A stretch of DNA of 64,000 nucleotides from positions 1 through 64,000 of the forward strand of contig NZ_SMMA01000060.1 in assembly GCF_009711345.1 (NCBI RefSeq), in the 5' to 3' direction. The notes beneath the pieces are model-generated. The model searched no databases. It saw nothing but the letters and a program-made list of their open reading frames with translations, and had not been told where the DNA came from. This DNA is from Pseudovibrio flavus (GTDB lineage Bacteria > Pseudomonadota > Alphaproteobacteria > Rhizobiales > Stappiaceae). The position numbers and the translations under genes were made by a program. Below are positions 45,764 through 54,446 of this stretch, in pieces; position 1 is the stretch's first letter, and each line of letters opens with the position of its first letter.

Positions 45764-46485
45764 TAGGTAATGTGCTCGATGCTTACTTGAACGAACCTGC
45801 TATTTCGCAGCAGTTTGGAAGGACTTAAGCCAAAGGTTTCTCGAAAAGTTCGGCTGAAGTGAGCGGAATCTGAAAAGCCGCCCAAGTGAGCAGCTTCGGT
45901 TAGATCGCTTCCTTGTATGATCGCTAAGATAGTGTCCATAACTCGCCGCCATAGAAGAAAGCGGCGAAGGGGAAGGCCAACCTCCTCCCGCCACAAGTGC
46001 ATGAAACGGCTTTCGGATAGGCACGCAACATCAGCCAACTCTGCTGCGGTGACCCGCTTTGTCTCAAGCGTGGAGATATGAGCGAGCGCACGAGCAATTC
46101 TTATATCTCGTTGATGAGAGTGTATTTGAGTAGGAGCAATAAGAGCCTCGGCAAAGCACCGCGCCTCCTCGCAATTGGACGGAATCTGTAGGTCTGCCAA
46201 GTCGGGCGCCTTCAGGTCTTGCGTGGAAAGGCAGCCGCTAGCGGATTCCCCATCCAGCAGAGCAATGGCTACCGTATGCCCTTTGCTGTCAAGGCAGTGG
46301 CTTTCATTTGCCGCCAATGCTGCAAAACGCTCGTCGCTCCACTCTCCACTTCGGAAAAGACGAAACGGCCCGTCCAGCCCAAGACATACCTGCACTGCGT
46401 GATGCCGGTGCTCGGAGTTATCTAACAGCGGCCCAATATAAAGAGCGCCACCTTCCCACATAAAGAGCTTAACAGAATCAACCAT
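45763..46485 (-). CDS. AraC-family transcriptional regulator
   Basis: 240-residue DNA-binding regulator. The C-terminal domain (about 135-235) has both helix-turn-helix motifs: VTAAELADVACLSESRFMHLWREEVG and LTEAAHLGGFSDSAHFSRTFRETFGLSP, the second with the AraC signature. The N-terminal half (LYIGPLLDNSEHRHHAVQVCLGLDGPF) resembles a cupin-like sensor domain. The gene directly precedes the transglutaminase-like gene and may regulate it together with itself. The effector is unknown. Confidence 0.9.
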   Translation of the reverse strand: MVDSVKLFMWEGGALYIGPLLDNSEHRHHAVQVCLGLDGPFRLFRSGEWSDERFAALAANESHCLDSKGHTVAIALLDGESASGCLSTQDLKAPDLADLQIPSNCEEARCFAEALIAPTQIHSHQRDIRIARALAHISTLETKRVTAAELADVACLSESRFMHLWREEVGLPLRRFLLWRRVMDTILAIIQGSDLTEAAHLGGFSDSAHFSRTFRETFGLSPSKLLRNSRFVQVSIEHIT

Positions 46486-46639
46486 ATCGGCACTTTATCG
46501 TATTTGGCAGAACCTAGTGATAGCCATTGGTAGGGCGCAGTTTGTGTACAACAACACCCGCAAGGCTGAGCTCAATGCGGCACCTTTTAGCCAACTAAGC
46601 CAACTCGTTCCTTCTCGCATTACAACTTGCTTGCTCAGC

Positions 46640-46715
46640 TAAGAAAACTTAGGGGCGATAGGTATCCCTCAAGGTGGTGGCCGAAAGAAAGCGTGGAATA
46701 CCTATCGCCACTACA
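46640..46715 (-). terminator. Long-stem terminator of the polyol operon
   Basis: Perfect 12-bp arms GGCGATAGGTAT (46654-46665) and ATACCTATCGCC (46698-46709) around a 32-nt spacer. On the minus strand the second arm is followed by CCCTAAGTTTTCTT. It lies about 20 bp beyond the GMC oxidoreductase stop, so it probably ends the operon transcript. Confidence 0.7.
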
Positions 46716-46729
46716 AAATCAGCGAGACC

Positions 46730-48349
46730 TTAGCGGGGCCGCGCTGATTTGATCATGTCTGCGGCTTTTTCTGCGATCATCACAACGGGTGACGCCGTAT
46801 TGCCGGAGACTATTTTCGGCATGATTGACGCATCAACGACCCTAAGACCATCCAAGCCCCTAAAGCGCAATTCTGGGTCAACAACTGATGCGGGATCGCT
46901 GCCCATCCGGCATGTACCCACCGGATGAAAAATCGTAGTGGCGATCTCACCAATGGCGCTTAAAAGCTCGTCATCTTCATCGATGTTCGGTCCGGGCAAT
47001 ATCTCCTCAGGCATATGCGCAGCCAAGGCTTTTGCGGTCATAATCTGACGCGCTTGCCTCACCGATGACAATGCAATTCGCCGGTCATTTTCTGTAGAAA
47101 GATAGTTCAACCGGATATCTGGCTGGGTTTGGCTGTCATTGCTCTGGATATGGCAAGTGCCCGTACTTTCTGGCCTCAGATTACACACGGACACGGTAAT
47201 TGCCGGAAATGGATGCAGAGGATCTCCCAGCCGGTCCGTCGATAACGGCTGGACATGATACTCCAGATCGGGAGTGGCAACTTCCGGCCCTGATTTTGTG
47301 AATATACCGAACTGGCTTGGCGCCATAGACATAGGGCCGGAGCGATTGAGCGCATATTGAAAGGCGATCTTGGCTTTGCCGAACAACGAACCCGCTTCGG
47401 TATTTAAGGTTTTGGCGTTCTTGACCTTGTAGACCGTTCTAATTTGCAAATGATCTTGCAGGTTCTGCCCGACACCATCGCGTTGATGCACCACGTCTAT
47501 GCCATGGTTCTTTAAAACGCCCGCATTTCCAATTCCCGATAGTTCAAGAATTTTGGGAGAGTTGATAGCCCCCGCCGCAAGAATTACCTCTCCCTCTGCC
47601 CTAGCCTCAAATAGCTTGCCCTTTCGCTTGAAACGAACGCCCTCGACCTTCTTTCCAGTAAGCACAAGCTTTTCTGTAAGAGCGCCAGTTAGCACCGATA
47701 GGTTGGGCCGTTTCATAGCAGGTTTAAGGAAGCCCTTGGCCGTATTCCAGCGAACTCCATTATTCTGGTTCACTTCAAAGTAGCCGGAGCCTTCATTGTC
47801 ACCGTCATTGAAATCAGCACGAGGCTGGATACCAAACTCGCGTGCACCCTCCTGTACCGCTCCGAGGATATCCCAGTTAAGGCGCTGCTTTTGTACTTTC
47901 CACGCGCCGCCGCTGCTGTGCATGTCACTTGTGCCGCTGTGATGATCCTCTGACTTCAAAAAGTACGGAAGAACATCATCCCAGCCCCAGCCGGTATTGC
48001 CCATCTGCCGCCATAGGTCAAAGTCAGCTGCCTGCCCGCGCATGTAGATCATGCCATTTACCGAGGTGCAGCCTCCAAGGACTTTACCGCGCGGATAAAC
48101 CAAAGAACGACCGTTAAGTCCCTTCTCCGGCGCTGTTTTCATCATCCAGTCAGTACGGGGGTTGCCAATGCAATAAAGATAGCCGACCGGAATATGAACC
48201 CAGTGGTAATTGTCGTTGCCGCCAGCTTCCAGAAGCAACACATTTACCGAAGGGTCTTCACTGAGGCGGTTGGCTAGAACACACCCCGCCGTACCCCCGC
48301 CAATAATGATGTAGTCGTAACGCCCTTCAAGAAGGCTCGCGTCCCCCAT
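46730..48349 (-). CDS. GMC-family FAD oxidoreductase (choline dehydrogenase-like)
   Basis: 539-residue flavoprotein from the ATG at 48349, with GGAGG 8 nt upstream that lies in the end of the kinase gene. The FAD-binding GGGTAGCVLANRLSEDP (about 18-34), GMC signature 1 (YPRGKVLGGCTSVNGMIYMRG), GMC signature 2 (GAINSPKILELSGIG) and the C-terminal catalytic HPVGTCRMG and GNTASPVVMIAEKAAD are complete. GMC enzymes oxidise alcohols; here the likely substrate is the imported polyol or the aldehyde by-product, but this is inference. It is the last gene of the operon. Confidence 0.9.
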   Translation of the reverse strand: MGDASLLEGRYDYIIIGGGTAGCVLANRLSEDPSVNVLLLEAGGNDNYHWVHIPVGYLYCIGNPRTDWMMKTAPEKGLNGRSLVYPRGKVLGGCTSVNGMIYMRGQAADFDLWRQMGNTGWGWDDVLPYFLKSEDHHSGTSDMHSSGGAWKVQKQRLNWDILGAVQEGAREFGIQPRADFNDGDNEGSGYFEVNQNNGVRWNTAKGFLKPAMKRPNLSVLTGALTEKLVLTGKKVEGVRFKRKGKLFEARAEGEVILAAGAINSPKILELSGIGNAGVLKNHGIDVVHQRDGVGQNLQDHLQIRTVYKVKNAKTLNTEAGSLFGKAKIAFQYALNRSGPMSMAPSQFGIFTKSGPEVATPDLEYHVQPLSTDRLGDPLHPFPAITVSVCNLRPESTGTCHIQSNDSQTQPDIRLNYLSTENDRRIALSSVRQARQIMTAKALAAHMPEEILPGPNIDEDDELLSAIGEIATTIFHPVGTCRMGSDPASVVDPELRFRGLDGLRVVDASIMPKIVSGNTASPVVMIAEKAADMIKSARPR

Positions 48350-48352
48350 CAA

Positions 48353-49855
48353 TCAAGCCTCCTCCAGCTGCTGCTGCCAGAAACTGCGCATTGATGCTGT
48401 CAATTTGAGGTAAGTCTCGTAGCGCGCCGAATAGTGCGAAGACAAAGAGGCATCTGGCATCAGAACCTTTTCGGTTCTTGTCATCTTGGCGATAGCCTCT
48501 TCATAACTACCCACATAGCCAGTTGCGATGGCAACGCCCATTGCTGCGCCCAAAGCACCAGTCTCACGCGCCTGCGCAACGGTGATGGGAACTCCCAAAG
48601 CATCTGCAAACATCTGCGGCCAATGAGGGCTGCGAGAGCCTCCGCCGGACAGTGTTGCCTTGCTGAAATCAACGCCGGAACGGCGCAACACATCGATATG
48701 GCGAAGGTGTTCGAAAAGAACGCCCTCAAAGAGCGCCCTCAGCATATGTGCTTCACTGTGCCAACCAGCGAGGCCGTAAAAACCGGCCCTATATTCAGCA
48801 CCCTGCCCGGAACCATAGAGGAATGGATGGAAGAACGGGTCATCAGCCTTCGGCTCGATATCACCCAGTTTGCTATTCACATAGCCAAACGGGTCATCAT
48901 GATGTTCCCCGCGCTCAATCAGCTCACGCACAAACCACTCAAGGTTTGCAGCGGACGTGGCACTTGCTTCAATGTTTACAAAGCTATCTTCACCAAAGGC
49001 GGTGACCATAAACACGCTATCATCAACCACCGGCTCGCTGGAAAACACCTGATTGATGCTCCAGCTACCCGCGATGATGGAAGCCTGCACCGGTAACCCT
49101 GTGCCCGAACCTAGTGCTGACGAAATCACATCGAAGAAACCGGCAATCACCGGTGTACCCTCAATAAGTCCAGTCGCCTTGGCTGCTTCTGCCGTGACAT
49201 GCCCAGCAATATCGCAGGGGGCTAGCAGATCAGGCAGCATGTACCAGGCATCTTCCAGCCCATACAAAGCCATAAGCTCCTGATCGTATTTCGCCTCTGG
49301 CAATTTGGTCATACCGCAGCCAGACATGTCGGAGATATCGCTCACCAGTTTTCCGGTGAGCTGATAGGAGATATAGTCCTTGCAGAGCAAAACAGTTGCA
49401 GCACTGGCGTAAACGTCGGGCTCGTTCTGCTTGATCCAAGACAGCAAGGTCGGCGTTTGCGATGGCCACGGCTTTTGCAAGCAAAGCTCATGGAACCGCG
49501 CGCCGTGCTGCTCGCATAGCTCGCTCGCAAGACCTGCCGCACGCGTATCAAGCGACTGGATACCAACCAGTGGTTCGCCCTGCTTATCCAGCAGGTACAA
49601 ACCATTGCCATGTCCAGCACAGCCAACGCCCTTGATCTTTGCAGGATCGATTCCCGACTGGGTAATGCACGCCGCAATCACATGCTGGGCATTGGCCCAA
49701 AGCTCGCCAAGATCACGCTCAACGTGGCCGGGTTTGGGAGTAGAAGACTGCCCATCTAACGCACAAATAGCGATCTGCTGTCCCACTTCATCAAACAGAA
49801 CAGCCTTGATAACCGTATTGCCAGCATCAAGGCCGAGGAAATAGGCTTCAGACAC
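48353..49855 (-). CDS. FGGY-family carbohydrate kinase
   Basis: Phosphorylates a sugar or polyol, 500 residues from the GTG at 49855, which has GGGAGA 9 nt upstream and overlaps the aldolase gene end by 8 bp. The N-terminal phosphate loop FLGLDAGNTVIKAVLFDE, the FGGY-N region with GVGCAGHGNGLYLLD, and the FGGY-C stretch ATLSGGGSRSPHWPQMFADALG are present. The family includes glycerol, xylulose, erythritol (EryA) and AI-2 (LsrK) kinases; the sequence does not decide between them. The GlpD-like partner suggests phosphorylation at C1 of a polyol. Confidence 0.9.
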   Translation of the reverse strand: MSEAYFLGLDAGNTVIKAVLFDEVGQQIAICALDGQSSTPKPGHVERDLGELWANAQHVIAACITQSGIDPAKIKGVGCAGHGNGLYLLDKQGEPLVGIQSLDTRAAGLASELCEQHGARFHELCLQKPWPSQTPTLLSWIKQNEPDVYASAATVLLCKDYISYQLTGKLVSDISDMSGCGMTKLPEAKYDQELMALYGLEDAWYMLPDLLAPCDIAGHVTAEAAKATGLIEGTPVIAGFFDVISSALGSGTGLPVQASIIAGSWSINQVFSSEPVVDDSVFMVTAFGEDSFVNIEASATSAANLEWFVRELIERGEHHDDPFGYVNSKLGDIEPKADDPFFHPFLYGSGQGAEYRAGFYGLAGWHSEAHMLRALFEGVLFEHLRHIDVLRRSGVDFSKATLSGGGSRSPHWPQMFADALGVPITVAQARETGALGAAMGVAIATGYVGSYEEAIAKMTRTEKVLMPDASLSSHYSARYETYLKLTASMRSFWQQQLEEA

Positions 49856-50690
49856 TGTTGTAGATCTCCCACGCATGACCACCACTTGCACCTTCGTGGA
49901 TGATCGCCATCAGAGCGGCCACAACTGCGCGCGGATTGTCGTGTTGATAGATGTTACGGCCGTACACCATGCCTTTCGCGCCCTGAGCCATCAGCTTGGC
50001 GGACTTTTCCAGCACGATCCGAAGGTCTTCCTTACCGCCGCCGCGCACAAGAACAGGTACACGCGCTGCTTCGATTACGCGGTGAAATTCCTCAGGATCA
50101 TCGGTAGGGTCTGCCTTGATGATATCTGCCCCCATTTCCGATGCGAGACGAACCAAGGTCACGATTTTCTCTGCATCGCCGTCAACCTGATAGCCACCAC
50201 GAATTTCGTTTGGCAGCATCACCAGCGGTTCGATCATCAATGGCATGCCATACTTTTCGCAAGCGGCTCTGACCTTGGAGATGTTTTCAATACATTGGCG
50301 GAACAGCTCCGGCTCATCCGGCAGCATGAAAAGGTTCACCACAACTGCGGCAGCATCTTTTTCCAAGGCTCCGATAATCGGTTCCTCGTGGTTTTGCAGC
50401 ATGGACCACATAACGCGGTGACGCGCCGCGTTATATGGATTGCCCATGTCGATCCGCATAACCAGAGCAGGCTTGTCCTTTTCCGGCCGGTTTTGCAGCA
50501 AGTCAGCTTGTCCGTAAGCACACTGGATCGCGTCTGGCTTGGCGCGGATGAGCGTATCCATTACGCCTTCCATATTCTCCAGCCCGACCATAAAGCTTGG
50601 CTCGTTGCAAACCCCGTGATCGACAGCAACATCAAGGCAACCGCCGTTGGTGAACATACGGTTCATTCGTGCTTTTTGGCTTATCCGCAT
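49848..50690 (-). CDS. Class I aldolase of the LsrF/FbaB (DeoC-LacD) family
   Basis: TIM-barrel Schiff-base aldolase, 280 residues from the ATG at 50690 (MRISQKARMNRMF), with GGAG 6 nt upstream; an ATG four codons earlier lacks spacing. The N-terminal DVAVDHGVCN matches the AFDHG-type motif. The Schiff-base lysine is probably in MGADIIKADPTDDPEEF (about 175-191), and the C-terminal phosphate-binding segments are VPVLVRGGGKEDL and GMVYGRNIYQHDNP. It should split or transfer a phosphorylated ketose. It overlaps the GlpD-like gene by 10 bp. Confidence 0.85.
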   Translation of the reverse strand: MRISQKARMNRMFTNGGCLDVAVDHGVCNEPSFMVGLENMEGVMDTLIRAKPDAIQCAYGQADLLQNRPEKDKPALVMRIDMGNPYNAARHRVMWSMLQNHEEPIIGALEKDAAAVVVNLFMLPDEPELFRQCIENISKVRAACEKYGMPLMIEPLVMLPNEIRGGYQVDGDAEKIVTLVRLASEMGADIIKADPTDDPEEFHRVIEAARVPVLVRGGGKEDLRIVLEKSAKLMAQGAKGMVYGRNIYQHDNPRAVVAALMAIIHEGASGGHAWEIYNSV

Positions 50691-52414
50691 TGCTTGCTCC
50701 ATTCCCTGTAATTTTCGCTATCTCGCGCTTCCAGCATCTCCTGCGAAACGGCGTGGAATTGCGATAGTTCGTTGATCAAAGTGCGCCGCTGATCGGCGGC
50801 AACATCCGGTGAAAGAGGTTTTTCGGCGATCATGATCTGCTCAAGCTCACTGATGAGCTCAGAGGAAAGCTCGCCCGTAATCGCTAGCGATGTGCGCCGG
50901 AGGGCAAGGTCTGAAAGTGTCTCGACCGCTTCAGATTTGATGAGAAACGCTATCTCGTCTCTGGTGTAGAGAGTATTTGGCGACAGGTAGGAATCACTCG
51001 TCAACGAACAGGCCCCTTGCACGTTGAATGAAAGGCTACCGTAGTGATCTGCCAAGTGTACAGCCCGTTCACGGCTCACCCCAAAACGCTTGCAAAGCGT
51101 AGCAACCAGATCGTCAAAGCTGCGGGGGTAGTTGGTACCGCCGCCGATGGTCAGGCCAAGCGTGGATACGCTGCGTTTCTTGCCAAGCTCGGCCAGCACC
51201 TCGTCAGATGCTTGCTCAGCAAATGCACGAAAGGTCGTCCACTTGCCGCCAATCATGCATATTTGTGGAACCGAACCAGCAAGGCGCTTAGTGTAGTGGC
51301 CGCGCGTAATCCGCCCCGTATAACCGTGGGAGCTTTTCGGCAATGGGCGTATGCCGCTGAACGAAAAGACGACGTCTGCTGCTGACAAACTGACATTAGG
51401 GAACACAAGATTGAGGGATTCCAGAATGTAATCCTGCTCTTCTGGTTCGCACCGCTCCCTCGCCGCCTTATCAACGCGGATATCGGTAGAACCGGCAAGC
51501 ACATGGCCCTGATAAGGAAAGGCAATACAAACGCGGCCATCAGTGTTTTCAAAGTAGATCATATGCCCATCAAGGGCCTTGACCAGCGCTTCATTTGCAA
51601 GAATGAGGTGGGAACCTTTGGTGCCGGAAACCATCTCATCGATCTTATCGCTTGCAAGGGCTTGCGCGGTTTCATCCAGCCATGCGCCTGACGCGTTGAC
51701 GATGACCTTTGGCGTTACAGCAAGTTCTTCACCCGAAAGACCATCCACCACAACGTATTGATCACCCTCTAGCTTCATCTGCGCATAATTAAGCGCAATT
51801 GAAGTTGGCGAATTCTCACAGGCGTCTCCGATCATTTCCATGCATAGGCGTTCTGGATGACTTATCCATGCATCATGATAGACCGCAGAATAATGCACCT
51901 TGGAGGTAAGTTGAGGCCACTTTGCACGTGTCGCCCTACCACTATTGAAATAGTGCCGTGGTAGAATTCGGCTGCTCCGCGTCACCCAATCATAAAGCGC
52001 CAAGCCAAGTTTGATTGGCACGACACCACGGTTGGACGGCTTGCCATTCCAACCAAAAAAGCTGGCAGCACCATTGAGCAGACCCGAGAAGATCGAGGTT
52101 ATTGGAATAACGGTTGGCAACGGGCGCACAAAGTGAGGTGCGTTCCTAAGCAGTGCATCCCGTTCCTGCAAAGACTCACGAACAAGCGAGAACTCACCGT
52201 TTTCAAGATAGCGCAGCCCGCCATGGATCATCCGCGAAGGCGCTGCGCTACAACCTGAACAGAAGTCATTCCGCTCAACCAGCAGCACCCGCAGCCCTTG
52301 AAGGGCGAGATCGCGATATACGCCGATACCGTTGACACCGCCGCCAATGACAACGGCATCAAAAGCACTGTCCTGCTTGATCTCGTCCAGCTTTGTTTGA
52401 CGAATTTCGGACAT
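50681..52414 (-). CDS. FAD-dependent glycerol-3-phosphate dehydrogenase-like protein (GlpD/EryB family)
   Basis: 577-residue membrane-associated flavoprotein that oxidises a C2 hydroxyl next to a phosphorylated C1 and feeds electrons to quinone. The FAD motif AVVIGGGVNGIGVYRDLALQG (about 21-41), SRMIHGGLRYLENGEFSLV, and the C-terminal DAO_C domain (from about 400) are intact. The ATG has GGAGAG just upstream. Because it sits with a kinase and aldolase, a polyol-phosphate such as tetritol- or pentitol-1-phosphate is more likely than glycerol-3-phosphate. EryB of the erythritol pathway belongs to the same family. Confidence 0.88.
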   Translation of the reverse strand: MSEIRQTKLDEIKQDSAFDAVVIGGGVNGIGVYRDLALQGLRVLLVERNDFCSGCSAAPSRMIHGGLRYLENGEFSLVRESLQERDALLRNAPHFVRPLPTVIPITSIFSGLLNGAASFFGWNGKPSNRGVVPIKLGLALYDWVTRSSRILPRHYFNSGRATRAKWPQLTSKVHYSAVYHDAWISHPERLCMEMIGDACENSPTSIALNYAQMKLEGDQYVVVDGLSGEELAVTPKVIVNASGAWLDETAQALASDKIDEMVSGTKGSHLILANEALVKALDGHMIYFENTDGRVCIAFPYQGHVLAGSTDIRVDKAARERCEPEEQDYILESLNLVFPNVSLSAADVVFSFSGIRPLPKSSHGYTGRITRGHYTKRLAGSVPQICMIGGKWTTFRAFAEQASDEVLAELGKKRSVSTLGLTIGGGTNYPRSFDDLVATLCKRFGVSRERAVHLADHYGSLSFNVQGACSLTSDSYLSPNTLYTRDEIAFLIKSEAVETLSDLALRRTSLAITGELSSELISELEQIMIAEKPLSPDVAADQRRTLINELSQFHAVSQEMLEARDSENYREWSKQCG

Positions 52415-52474
52415 AACTCTCCTGTTCGCCGAAATGACTTCCGGCGTTGCCTTCTGTTCAAAATTCTTCGAGGA

Positions 52475-53482
52475 CTATCCGTCGAGGTTTACAAGATGGC
52501 TCGCTGCTGCCGTGTTGATGAGCGAAATATCTTCCGAAGAAAGCCGCAGGCGCCCTGCCTTGGCGTTTTCCTTGGCCTGCTTTTCATCACGCGCACCGCA
52601 GAGGGAGAACGTAATTCCCGGCTGTTGAAGCGTCCAAGCAATGACTATCTGGGCCAGCGTCGCATTGTGCGCTTCTGCCACTGGTGAAATCGCTTCCATC
52701 AACTTGGCAACCTTCTGCCTGTTAGGCAGAGAAAAGCGAGGGTTGTCTTTGCGAAGGTCATCGCCGTTAAACACACGGTCCGGACCGATCCGCCCACCCA
52801 GAAGACCAAGGGCCAAAGACGAGTAGCTAAGAACGGAAACACCAGCATTGGAGCAAAGCGGAAGCATCTGCTCCTCAAGGTCACGTTTGACCATCGAGTA
52901 TTCTTCTTGAATGGCATCAAGCTGGCCTGCCTCAAGATAGGCTTTCACCTGATCTGCCGAGGTATTACTTGCACCAATAGAGCGGATTTTGCCCTGCGCT
53001 TTCAGCATTTCCAGAGCTTCCATAGTCTCGGAAATAGGCGTGGTTTCATCCTGCCAATGGGTGATGTAGTGGTCGATGTAATCTGTACCCAGCCGCTTGA
53101 GGCTCTGCTCAACCTCATGGATGATAGACGCTTTGCCCAAGTAGCGATGAACAGGACCGCTGTCATAGTCAAAAAAGTGGTTGCCCTGCTGGGTATGCCA
53201 AACTAAACCGCATTTGGTTGCCAGCACCACTTTGTCGCGGCGCCCTTTAAGCGCCTTACCGACGATTACTTCCGCAACACCCTGTCCGTATGCAGGCGCA
53301 CTATCAATTAGCGTAATGCCTTCATCGACCGATGCTTGAATAGCGGCGATGGATCTGGCTTCATCAGTGCCGCCCCACATCCAGCCACCAATAGCCCAAG
53401 TGCCAAGCCCAACAGCAGTCGCGTTGATTTCAGAGCGCCCGATAGGCCGAACCAGCTGTTCAGTTTGAATTGTATCAAGCAT
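52475..53482 (-). CDS. Aldo/keto reductase
   Basis: 335-residue NAD(P)H-dependent TIM-barrel oxidoreductase. I chose the ATG at 53482 (MLDTIQTEQLVRPIGRSEI), with AAAAGGAAAA about 9 nt upstream, overlapping the regulator gene end by 8 bp. The catalytic Asp/Tyr are in LIDSAPAYGQGVAEVIVGKAL, the Lys in KVVLATKCGL, and the His in IDHYITHWQDETTP. It resembles the IolS/YhdN group. In the operon it could reduce the aldehyde released by the aldolase, or interconvert sugar and polyol before phosphorylation. Confidence 0.88.
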   Translation of the reverse strand: MLDTIQTEQLVRPIGRSEINATAVGLGTWAIGGWMWGGTDEARSIAAIQASVDEGITLIDSAPAYGQGVAEVIVGKALKGRRDKVVLATKCGLVWHTQQGNHFFDYDSGPVHRYLGKASIIHEVEQSLKRLGTDYIDHYITHWQDETTPISETMEALEMLKAQGKIRSIGASNTSADQVKAYLEAGQLDAIQEEYSMVKRDLEEQMLPLCSNAGVSVLSYSSLALGLLGGRIGPDRVFNGDDLRKDNPRFSLPNRQKVAKLMEAISPVAEAHNATLAQIVIAWTLQQPGITFSLCGARDEKQAKENAKAGRLRLSSEDISLINTAAASHLVNLDG

Positions 53483-54446
53483 GGACTTTTTCCTTTTCAA
53501 GCATCGCTGCTGCGGTCTGTTCGTCTGTAACAAGCGCGTTTACATAGCTACCGTTCAGAGCTGCAATAATTGGTTCAACTTTGTCGCTTCCCACTGCTAC
53601 CCCGATGCAGACGGGTATCTTCACCATCTTCTCAGGAGATAGGGAAACGAGCCTTGAATTGAGGTCGCTATCCGACAAGCTGCCGTCTTCTTTGACCAGA
53701 TGGCCGAGTAACTCCGAGCGTACACCGGAGGCATAAAGGGCTGAGCGGTCCTCTTCGGAAACCGGATGGGCCTCATAGTAGGTGGCGTTATCGCCAACCA
53801 CAGCACCAAGCCCAACAACAGCAACAGCAGCGCGGTGCGCTTCATCCATCACCGTGCTCACCGACTGCAAAGACATGATGATGTCCCGCTCCTCTTTGGA
53901 TGCAGCGTGCAGCGGTGCGTGGATCAAAGTCGCCTTGCCGTTCAACCGCTCCGCCATCGACGTGGCGATATGGTTCACGTCTGTGTAGTGCTTGCCCTGA
54001 ATGCCGCCGGTCATTGGCACAACGGTTACGTCATAGGCCTGTTCCGGCAGCATGTTTTCGATAATAGCGCTGATGGTCTTACCGCCGGAGATCGCGATAG
54101 TGTCCCCATCGCGAATGCTATTGAGCAGCAGATTGGCAGCACCCTTGCCAACTTCATTGAGTGTGATTTCCGGACTGCCTTCTACCGTTGGCAGAACCAG
54201 ACACTTCTTCAAGTTCCAGCGTTTCGAGATCGCGTTTTCAAGATCAAACAAACGGACCAGCGGTGTCTTGATGGTTATATGAACCATCCCAAGCTCCCGC
54301 CCCTGTTTCATGAGGCGGTTAACTTTCGCGGTAGAAAGCTCCAACTCCTTGGCGATATCTGCCTGAGAGTGGCCTTCCTCGTAATGCATGACGAGCACTC
54401 TGGCGATAAGGCGCATCTGTTCGCTGTTTAGGGCGCCCAAGTTCAT
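53475..54446 (-). CDS. SorC/LsrR-type sugar-binding transcriptional regulator
   Basis: 323 residues: N-terminal helix-turn-helix (SQADIAKELELSTAKVNRLMKQGRELGMV, about 28-56) and a C-terminal sugar-phosphate-binding domain with TIAISGGKTISAIIENM, VVPMTGGIQGK and the final SYVNALVTDEQTA. Members (SorC, DeoR of Bacillus, LsrR, EryD) bind a phosphorylated intermediate and are released from DNA. The gene lies inside the operon it probably controls: its ATG overlaps the permease stop by one base, and the reductase gene overlaps its end. Autoregulation is the natural inference. Confidence 0.9.
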   Translation of the reverse strand: MNLGALNSEQMRLIARVLVMHYEEGHSQADIAKELELSTAKVNRLMKQGRELGMVHITIKTPLVRLFDLENAISKRWNLKKCLVLPTVEGSPEITLNEVGKGAANLLLNSIRDGDTIAISGGKTISAIIENMLPEQAYDVTVVPMTGGIQGKHYTDVNHIATSMAERLNGKATLIHAPLHAASKEERDIIMSLQSVSTVMDEAHRAAVAVVGLGAVVGDNATYYEAHPVSEEDRSALYASGVRSELLGHLVKEDGSLSDSDLNSRLVSLSPEKMVKIPVCIGVAVGSDKVEPIIAALNGSYVNALVTDEQTAAAMLEKEKVHA

